From Pseudomonadota bacterium (GTDB taxonomy: Bacteria; Pseudomonadota; Gammaproteobacteria; Pseudomonadales; UBA5518): a stretch of 11,264 nucleotides of DNA. Positions 5,733 through 11,264 of this stretch are shown here, piece by piece. The notes under the pieces were generated by a model. The model searched no databases, was not told the DNA's origin, and saw only the letters and a list, made by a program, of their open reading frames with translations. The DNA lies in contig JAKJFB010000058.1 of the NCBI GenBank assembly GCA_022705125.1, positions 1-11,264 of the forward strand, read 5' to 3'. The stretch's first letter is position 1, and every line of letters starts with the position of its first letter. A program made the translations under genes and the position numbers.

Positions 5733-7039
5733 TTGGATCCGATCAGGGTAGGCATCTGTGGTTTCGGCACCGTCGGCTCCGGGACCTTCAGCGTGCTCGC
5801 GCGCAACAGCCAGGACATCGCAGCCCGCGTCGGCCGCGACGTGATCGTCACGCACATCGGCGCGCGCCGCGACAACCCGCGCTGCGACACCGGCGCCACG
5901 CGCCTCAGCCGCGACGTCTTCGCGGTGGTGCGCGACCCCGAGATCGACATCGTCGTCGAGCTGATCGGCGGCTGCGACACCGCGCGCGAACTGGTGATGG
6001 AGGCCATCGCCGCCGGCAAGCACGTGGTGACCGCGAACAAGGCGCTGATCGCGCAGCACGGCAACCAGATCTTCGCCGCCGCCAGCGCGCGCGGCGTGAC
6101 CGTGGCCTTCGAGGCCGCGGTCGGCGGAGGCATCCCGATCATCAAGGCCATCCGCGAGGGGCTGGCGGCGAACCGCATCGAGTGGGTCGCCGGGATCATC
6201 AACGGCACCGGCAACTACATCCTCTCGGAGATGCGCGAGAAGGGGCGCAGCTTCGCCGACGCGCTCGCCGAGGCGCAGGCGCTCGGTTACGCCGAGGCCG
6301 ATCCGACCTTCGATGTGGAAGGCTTCGACACCGCGCAGAAGCTCGCGATCTTGGCTTCGATCGCCTTCGGCACCCGCTGCAGTTCGAGAAGGTCTACACC
6401 GAGGGCATCGGCGCGCTCGCCCGGGAGGACCTCGCCTACGCCGCCGAGCTCGGCTATCGCATCAAGCATCTCGGCATCTGCCGGCGCACGCCGGCGGGCA
6501 TCGAGTTGCGCGTGCATCCGACACTCATCCCCGACGACCGCCTGATCGCCAACGTCAACGGCGTGATGAACGCGATCCTGGTCAAGGGCGATGCGGTGGG
6601 TCCGACGCTCTACTACGGGCCCGGCGCGGGATCCGAGCCGACCGCCTCGGCGGTGGTCGCCGACATCGTGGATGTGGCGCGCACGCTGACCGCTGACCCC
6701 AATCACCGCGTGCCGCACCTCGCGTTCCAGGCCGATCGCCTGTCCTCGGAGCCGGTGCTGCCGATGTCCGCGGTGCAGACCTCGTATTACCTGCGTGTGG
6801 CCGCGGTCGATCGCCCCGGCGTGCTGTGGCGCGTGGCGCAGATCCTCAGCGAGGCCGGCATCAGCATCGAGGCGCTGATCCAGAAGGAGGCGCCCGAGGG
6901 CTCGGAGACCGCGACCATGATCCTGCTCACCAGCGTGACGATCGAGAGCCGCATGAGCGATGCCATCGCCGCGATCGAGGCGCTGGAGAGCACGCGCGGG
7001 CGCGTCACGCGCATCCGCATGGAAAAGCTCGACGGCTGA
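5733..7039 (+). pseudogene. hom: Homoserine dehydrogenase, reading frame broken by a one-base deficit
   Basis: Hom reduces aspartate semialdehyde to homoserine with NAD(P)H, the branch point to threonine and methionine. No aspartokinase domain is present, so this is the monofunctional form. The 5' frame encodes the Rossmann motif GICGFGTVGSG, VVELIGG, GKHVVTANKALIA, EAAVGGGIPIIKAIREGL, INGTGNYIL and EADPTFDVEGFDTAQKLAILASIAFG. At about 6372-6376 conservation moves to the next frame. That frame encodes LQFEKVYTEGI, GYRIKHLG, GIELRVHPTLIPDDRLIANVNGVMNAI, LYYGPGAGSEPTASAVV and a C-terminal ACT domain (YYLRVAAVDRPGVLWRVAQILSE). Unrepaired, translation leaves the family and stops at 6545 (about 270 residues). 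Repaired, it gives about 435 residues, near the 434 I recall for Pseudomonas. Nothing else is degraded, so a sequencing error or a very recent mutation is likely. The TTG start is argued from the AGGAG at 5719-5723; the alternative is the ATG at 5715. Confidence 0.93.
6369..6379 (+). other. Frame-break site in hom
   Basis: The 5' frame reads GGC ACC CGC TGC here. The family frame needs GGC AYC CCG CTG (F-G-[I/T]-P-L-Q). Adding one base restores it: a T after A6372 gives ATC CCG (FGIPLQF), while an extra C in the CCC run (6373-6375) gives ACC CCG. No canonical X-XXY-YYZ slippery heptamer, and no stop codon at the slip point, is seen. Confidence 0.9.
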
Positions 7040-7050
7040 GGCCGGCATTC

Positions 7051-7057
7051 AAGGAGG
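7051..7057 (+). promoter_or_regulatory. Consensus Shine-Dalgarno of thrC, serving a TTG start
   Basis: AAGGAGG, a full anti-16S match, lies 6 bases before the TTG at 7064. The TTG gives the family start (M)RYISTRGQAPAL. No in-frame ATG or GTG offers that N-terminus, so the rare start is well supported. Confidence 0.85.
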
Positions 7058-7063
7058 TTTGCG

Positions 7064-8458
7064 TTGCGATACATCAGCACGCGGGGCCAGGCACCCGCAC
7101 TCGCGTTCGAGGACGTGATGCTCACCGGGCTCGCGCCCGATGGCGGCCTGTACGTGCCGGAAACGCTGCCGCGCTTCAGCGCCGGGCAGATGCGCGCGTG
7201 GGCGAAGCTCGACTACGCGGATCTCGCCGCCACGATCATGCAGCCCTTCGTGGAGGGTTTCCTGGCGGAGGACGAGCTGCGTGCGATCACGCGCGAGACC
7301 TACGCCGGATTCCGCCACCCGGCGGTGGCGCCTCTGGTGCAGCTCGGCCACAACGAGTGGCTGCTCGAGCTGTTCCACGGGCCGACGCTGGCGTTCAAGG
7401 ATTTCGCGCTGCAGCTGCTCGGGCGCCTGCTGGACGTGTCGCTCGCGCGGCGCCACCAGCGCGTCGTGGTGCTGGGCGCGACCTCGGGCGACACCGGCTC
7501 GGCGGCGATCGAGGGCTGCCGCCGCTGCGCCAACGTCGACATCTTCATCCTGCACCCGCACCAGCGCGTCTCCGAGGTGCAGCGCCGGCAGATGACCACG
7601 GTGCCCGGTGACAACATCCACAACATCGCGGTGCAGGGCAACTTCGACGACTGCCAGGAGATGGTGAAGCAGAGCTTCTCGGACCAGTCCTTCCTGCCCG
7701 AGGGGCGGCGGCTGGTCGCGGTGAACTCGATCAACTGGGCGCGGATCATGGCCCAGATCGTCTACTACTTCCACGCGGCGCTGGCACTGGGCGCGCCCGA
7801 GCGCGCGGTGTCCTTCGCGGTGCCCACCGGCAATTTCGGCGACATCTACGCCGGATACCTCGCCAGGCGCATGGGGCTGCCGGTGCGCCAGCTGGTCATC
7901 GCGACCAACGCCAACGACATCCTGCACCGCTTCATGAGCAGCAGCCGCTACGGCAAGTCGGCGCTCGCGCACACGCTGTCGCCGAGCATGGACATCGTGA
8001 TCTCGAGCAACTTCGAGCGCGCGCTGTTCGAATTCTACGGACGCGACGCCGCCGCGCTCGCCGACCTGATGCAGCGCTTTCGCAGCAGCGAGGTCGCGGT
8101 GCCGGAGTCGGTGATCGCGGCCGCGCGCGCGGAGTTCGCGAGTTTCAGCGTCGATGACGCGATGACCTGCGCGACGATCGCCGGGGTCTACGAGGAGTCC
8201 GAATACCTGCTGGATCCGCATTCGGCGATCGGCGTGCGCGCCGCGCGCGAATGCCGCGACGATCCCGGCGTGCCGATGGTCACGCTGGCCACCGCGCACC
8301 CGGCCAAATTCCCCGAGGCGATCGCGCGCGCCGGCGTGGCTCGCGAACCGGCGCTGCCGCACTACATGGCGGACCTGTTCGAGCGGCCCGAGCGCTGCGC
8401 CGTGCTGCCGCACGAGGTGCGCGCCGTGCAGGAGTTCATCCGCGGCAGGATCGCGTGA
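7064..8458 (+). CDS. thrC: Threonine synthase
   Basis: ThrC converts O-phosphohomoserine to threonine and phosphate with pyridoxal phosphate, the last step of the pathway that hom feeds. The 464-residue protein starts (M)RYISTRGQAPALAFEDVMLTGLAPDGGLYVPE. It contains ELFHGPTLAFKDFALQ with the PLP lysine K112, the phosphate-binding GATSGDTG loop (138-145), VSEVQRRQMTT, NSINWARIMAQIVYYF and PTGNFGDIYAGY. The C-terminal part keeps LDPHSAIGVRAARE and the substrate-site region TLATAHPAKFPEA. The length is typical of the long (E. coli/Pseudomonas) ThrC class. It begins at a TTG 24 bases after the hom stop, behind a consensus Shine-Dalgarno. It appears intact although hom directly upstream is frame-broken. 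No thrB-type homoserine kinase gene is seen here; it must lie elsewhere or be replaced by a different kinase. Confidence 0.97.
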   Translation: MRYISTRGQAPALAFEDVMLTGLAPDGGLYVPETLPRFSAGQMRAWAKLDYADLAATIMQPFVEGFLAEDELRAITRETYAGFRHPAVAPLVQLGHNEWLLELFHGPTLAFKDFALQLLGRLLDVSLARRHQRVVVLGATSGDTGSAAIEGCRRCANVDIFILHPHQRVSEVQRRQMTTVPGDNIHNIAVQGNFDDCQEMVKQSFSDQSFLPEGRRLVAVNSINWARIMAQIVYYFHAALALGAPERAVSFAVPTGNFGDIYAGYLARRMGLPVRQLVIATNANDILHRFMSSSRYGKSALAHTLSPSMDIVISSNFERALFEFYGRDAAALADLMQRFRSSEVAVPESVIAAARAEFASFSVDDAMTCATIAGVYEESEYLLDPHSAIGVRAARECRDDPGVPMVTLATAHPAKFPEAIARAGVAREPALPHYMADLFERPERCAVLPHEVRAVQEFIRGRIA

Positions 8459-8465
8459 GCCGCGC

Positions 8466-10223
8466 ATGAGGCGCGCGATCCGGCGCCGCAGCGCGCGCGC
8501 CGACGCGGCATCTGCGCCAGGCATCAGCCCGTTGCTGGCACGGCTCTACGCCGCGCGCGGCGTGGCGGATGCGAGCGATCTGGAGCAGGGGCTGGCGCAG
8601 TTGCTGCCGCCCGTGCTGCTCGGGCTGGAGCAGGCCGCCACGCGTCTGGCCGACGCGCTGGCGCGCGACGAGCGCATCCTGATCGTTGGGGATTACGACG
8701 CCGACGGCGCGACCAGCACCGCGCTGGGCCTGCTCGCACTGCGCGCGATGGGCTGCACCAGCGCGGACTTCCTGGTGCCGAACCGCTTCGAGCACGGCTA
8801 CGGGCTGGGTCCCGAGATCGTCGCGGTCGCGGCCGCGCTGCACCCGCGGCTCATCATCACGGTCGACAACGGCATCGCCAGCCACGCCGGCGTGGCGGCC
8901 GCGGCCGCGCACGGCATCGACGTGCTCGTCACGGACCATCACCTGCCCGGCGAGACCTTGCCCGCCGCCTGCGCGATCGTGAACCCGAGCCAGCCCGGCT
9001 GCGCCTTCCCGAGCAAGAGCCTGGCCGGCGTCGGCGTGGTGTTCTACCTGATGGGCGCGCTGCGCGCGCGGCTGCGCGCCAGCGGCTGGTTCGCCGCGCG
9101 CGGGCTCGCCGAACCCAACCTCGGCGAGCTGCTCGACCTGGTGGCGCTCGGCACCGTGGCCGACGTGGTGGCGCTCGATGCCAACAACCGCATCCTCGTG
9201 CGCCAGGGGCTGCAGCGCATCCGCGCCGGGCGCGGGCGCCCGGGCGTGCGCGCGCTGCTCGAGCTCGCCGGGCGCAATCCCGCGCGCGTGGTCAGCGCCG
9301 ATCTGGGTTTCGCGGTCGGACCGCGCATCAATGCCGCCGGACGGCTCGATGACATCGGACTCGGCATCCGCTGCCTGCTCGAAGAGGAGCCGGCGCGCGC
9401 GCGCGAGATGGCCGCCGAGCTCGACGCGTGGAACCGCGAACGGCGCGACATCGAGGGTGGCATGCAGCAGGAAGCGCTGCGGCTGATGGAGCAGGGCGCG
9501 ATTGCCGAGGACGCGCTGCCGTGGGGCCCCTGCCTGTACCACCCCGACTGGCACCAGGGCGTGGTGGGGCTGGTCGCCTCGCGCATCAAGGAGAAGCACC
9601 ACCGCCCGGTGATTGCCTTCGCGCCCGGTGGCGCGGGCGAGTTGAAGGGTTCCGCGCGTTCGATCCGCGGTTTCCATATCCGCGACGCGATCGCCGCCGT
9701 CGCCGCGGCGGCGCCGGGGCTGGTCGAGCGCTTCGGCGGCCATGCGATGGCCGCGGGGCTCACGCTGGCGGCGGAGCGCTTCGAGGAGTTCGCGCGCGCC
9801 TTCGATGCCGAGGTGCGTCGTCACCTCGAAGCGAGCGACCTCGAGAGCGTGCTGGAGAGCGACGGCGAACTGGGTGCCGGCGAGTTCTCGCTGGCGCAGG
9901 CCGAGGAGCTGCGCGAGGCGGGGCCCTGGGGCCAGCACTTCCCCGAGCCGCTGTTCGACGGCGAGTTCTGGCTGCGCAGCCAGCGCCTGCTGGGCGGCAA
10001 GCACCTGAAGCTGGTGGTCTCGCCGGTGGCGGCGCCGACGCTCGAGCTCGATGCGATCGCGTTCAACATCGACTCGGCCTTCTGGCCCGATCCGCGGCGC
10101 GAACGCGCACGACTCGCCTACCGGCTGGACGTGAACGAGTACCGCGGCAACCGCAGCGTGCAGCTGCTGGTCGAGGAACTGCAGGAGCCGACTGTCGCGC
10201 AGGAGATGCCATGCAGCGCCTGA
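8466..10223 (+). CDS. recJ: Single-stranded-DNA-specific 5'-3' exonuclease RecJ
   Basis: RecJ degrades single-stranded DNA 5' to 3' in RecF-pathway recombination, mismatch repair and base-excision repair. The 585 residues match E. coli (577). The DHH phosphoesterase motifs are intact: DYDADG (76-81), VDNG (133-136), TDHH (156-159) and LGTVADVVAL (228-237). The DHHA1 domain carries SARSIRGFHI and GGHAMAAG (424-431), and a C-terminal OB-like domain follows. The ATG at 8466 lies 7 bases after the thrC stop, has no clear Shine-Dalgarno sequence and begins with an Arg-rich stretch (MRRAIRRRSARA). The first conserved segment (SPLLARLYAARGV) begins at about residue 21, so a slightly later start cannot be excluded. 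Its 3' end overlaps the next gene by 13 bases. Confidence 0.96.
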   Translation: MRRAIRRRSARADAASAPGISPLLARLYAARGVADASDLEQGLAQLLPPVLLGLEQAATRLADALARDERILIVGDYDADGATSTALGLLALRAMGCTSADFLVPNRFEHGYGLGPEIVAVAAALHPRLIITVDNGIASHAGVAAAAAHGIDVLVTDHHLPGETLPAACAIVNPSQPGCAFPSKSLAGVGVVFYLMGALRARLRASGWFAARGLAEPNLGELLDLVALGTVADVVALDANNRILVRQGLQRIRAGRGRPGVRALLELAGRNPARVVSADLGFAVGPRINAAGRLDDIGLGIRCLLEEEPARAREMAAELDAWNRERRDIEGGMQQEALRLMEQGAIAEDALPWGPCLYHPDWHQGVVGLVASRIKEKHHRPVIAFAPGGAGELKGSARSIRGFHIRDAIAAVAAAAPGLVERFGGHAMAAGLTLAAERFEEFARAFDAEVRRHLEASDLESVLESDGELGAGEFSLAQAEELREAGPWGQHFPEPLFDGEFWLRSQRLLGGKHLKLVVSPVAAPTLELDAIAFNIDSAFWPDPRRERARLAYRLDVNEYRGNRSVQLLVEELQEPTVAQEMPCSA

Positions 10224-11149
10224 GCGGACGCTGGCAGCTCGGCTTCTGGCTGGCACTGACCACGGCGGTGCTGTGGGGCGCGGTGCCGCTGGCGATGACG
10301 CCGTTGATCGCACATCTCGACGCGGTCACGATCAGCTGGTTCCGCTTCGCTTCCTCGGGCCTGTGCCTGCTGGCGTTCTTCGCCGCGCGCGGACGCCTGC
10401 AGTGGCCGCACAGCGCAGGGCGCACCGCCGCCTGGCTGTTCGCGCTCGCGGTGCTCATGCTCATCGGCAACTACGTGCTCTACGTGCAGAGCCTGCATTT
10501 CATCGCCGCCCCCGTGGCGCAGACCGTGGTGCAACTGGCGCCGGTGCTGCTGATGCTGTTGAGTCTCTGGCTGTTCGGCGAGCGCTTCACGACATGGCAG
10601 TGGGGCGGCTTCGTGCTGCTGCTGGGCGGCATCACGGCCTTTTGCGCCGAGCGGCTGCGCGTCTCGGGCGCGGGCATCGACATCTTCAGCACCGGTGTCG
10701 GGCTGATGGTGCTCGCGGCCGCGCTGTGGGCCGTATACGGCGTGGCGCAGAAGCGCCTGCTGCGCTACCTGCCCTCGCAGTTCGTGCTGATGGGCATCTA
10801 TCTCGCCAGCGCGCTGCTGATGCTGCCGGCGGCGAGTCCCGGCGCGCTTGCGGCGCTCGGCGCCACCGAGCTCGGGCTGCTCGCCTTCCTGGCCGCGAAC
10901 ACGCTGATCGCCTACGGCGCCTTCGCCGAGGCGCTGAACCACTGGGAATCCTCGAAGGTGAGCGCGGTGCTGGCGGTGCAGCCGCTGACCACGCTGTTCG
11001 GTGCCGCGGCGCTGGGCGCACTGTTTCCCGCGCACTTCCCCGCACTGCCTCTCACCGCCGGCGCCGTGGTTGCGTCATTCGCGGTGGTGGCGGGTTCGGC
11101 GATCTGCGCGCTGGGCGGTCGGGAGGCGCAGCCAGGCGCTGCAGACTGA
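10211..11149 (+). CDS. DMT-superfamily EamA-type permease, substrate unknown
   Basis: This is a 312-residue integral membrane protein with about ten hydrophobic helices and a two-fold repeat typical of EamA transporters. The first repeat begins WLALTTAVLWGAVPLAMTPL and includes NYVLYVQSLHFIAAPVAQTVVQLAPVL and LWLFGERFTTWQWGGFVLLLGGI. The second begins GLMVLAAALWAVYGVAQKRLL and includes NTLIAYGAFAEALNHWESSKVSAVLAVQPLTTL. The ATG at 10211 lies inside recJ, 5 bases after AGGAG (10201-10205), and overlaps the recJ end by 13 bases, so the two are probably translationally coupled. Families of this type export amino acids and other metabolites; E. coli RhtA (threonine/homoserine) belongs to the superfamily. 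The hom-thrC context makes such a role imaginable, but this sequence does not look specifically like RhtA. No substrate should be assigned. Confidence 0.9.
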   Translation: MQRLSGRWQLGFWLALTTAVLWGAVPLAMTPLIAHLDAVTISWFRFASSGLCLLAFFAARGRLQWPHSAGRTAAWLFALAVLMLIGNYVLYVQSLHFIAAPVAQTVVQLAPVLLMLLSLWLFGERFTTWQWGGFVLLLGGITAFCAERLRVSGAGIDIFSTGVGLMVLAAALWAVYGVAQKRLLRYLPSQFVLMGIYLASALLMLPAASPGALAALGATELGLLAFLAANTLIAYGAFAEALNHWESSKVSAVLAVQPLTTLFGAAALGALFPAHFPALPLTAGAVVASFAVVAGSAICALGGREAQPGAAD

Positions 11150-11188
11150 GGCCTTCGGCTCGGCTGGAGTTGGGCGCTGCCGCTCGGT

Positions 11189-11218
11189 TAAACTACGCCG
11201 CTTTTTTGAACCCCCCCC
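11189..11218 (+). promoter_or_regulatory. Possible prfB promoter -10 and homopolymer-rich leader
   Basis: A -10-like TAAACT (11189-11194, four of six consensus bases) stands in a GC-rich gap; no good -35 is found at normal spacing. The leader downstream holds a T6 run (11202-11207) and a C8 run (11211-11218), then the GGAG ribosome-binding site (11231-11234) of prfB. No convincing terminator hairpin precedes the T6 run. Confidence 0.3.
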
Positions 11219-11242
11219 AAGACATTTCCCGGAGCGGCAAGC

Positions 11243-11264
11243 ATGGAAATCAACGCGCTGCAGA
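11243..11264 (+). CDS. prfB: Peptide chain release factor 2 (first seven codons)
   Basis: The window ends after MEINALQ. An ATG 8 bases downstream of GGAG begins a peptide with the MEIN start seen in pseudomonad RF2. RecJ is commonly followed by prfB in gammaproteobacteria, here separated from it by the EamA permease gene. RF2 ends translation at UAA and UGA. The in-frame UGA programmed +1 frameshift that usually regulates prfB near codon 25 would lie just outside the window. The call rests on a very short peptide plus synteny. Confidence 0.72.

Noticed and set aside
5657..6373. Open frame upstream of the hom 3' half, in the same frame as the ACT-domain half
   Set aside because: Before about 6374 this frame encodes Arg/His/Ala-rich peptide unlike Hom, while the other frame carries all conserved motifs. 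It is not an alternative start for a separate protein.
6366..6380. Programmed ribosomal frameshift in hom
   Set aside because: There is no canonical -1 slippery heptamer, no nearby stop codon and no known precedent in hom. A one-base deletion is the simpler reading, though experiment could reopen this.
8436..10313. A 625-codon minus-strand open frame opposite recJ
   Set aside because: It is a shadow of recJ created by GC-rich third positions; no motif or start context supports it.
11150..11207. Terminator after the EamA gene using the T6 tract
   Set aside because: No stable GC stem directly precedes the T6 run, and the small imperfect stem near the stop codon is about 45 bases away from it.

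Overview
The window is a chromosomal core-gene segment from a high-GC gammaproteobacterium. The evidence is the gene order and the protein signatures: ffh, then rpsP-rimM-trmD-rplS, then xerD, dsbC, a monofunctional hom, thrC, recJ and prfB, with a divergent CcsA/YpjD-type cytochrome c assembly gene in front of ffh. This order, and the ThrC, Hom and RimM sequences, resemble Pseudomonas and its relatives, but I cannot name the genus. There are no insertion sequences, CRISPR arrays, tRNAs, rRNAs or prophage genes.

Layout. Positions 1-136 (minus strand) hold the 5' end of the CcsA-like gene. Positions 137-313 are a divergent promoter region. Ffh (314-1681) is the SRP GTPase. A separate promoter near 1718-1745 serves the ribosomal operon rpsP (S16), rimM (30S maturation), trmD (tRNA m1G37 methyltransferase) and rplS (L19). 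That operon closes at a textbook intrinsic terminator at 3827-3855. The next gene, xerD, starts only about 11 bases beyond it and is followed by dsbC, the periplasmic disulfide isomerase. A leader of about 100 bases with a predicted three-way-junction fold precedes hom. Hom and thrC form a homoserine/threonine module, and both appear to use TTG start codons behind strong Shine-Dalgarno sequences. RecJ follows, overlapped by a DMT/EamA-family permease, and the window ends seven codons into prfB.

The most notable anomaly is in hom. The reading frame breaks at about 6372-6376, with a one-base deficit, while both flanking halves are fully conserved homoserine dehydrogenase. Repairing it gives about 435 residues, the length I recall for Pseudomonas Hom. 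It is a real lesion, a sequencing or assembly error, or, less likely, recoding. Secondary points are the structured hom leader, the terminator-xerD junction, the TTG starts, the short TrmD C-terminus, the permease lodged between recJ and prfB, and a C8 tract in front of prfB.

I found no convincing sign of an undescribed defence, mobile or biosynthetic system. This is mainly housekeeping DNA with a few regulatory and integrity questions.
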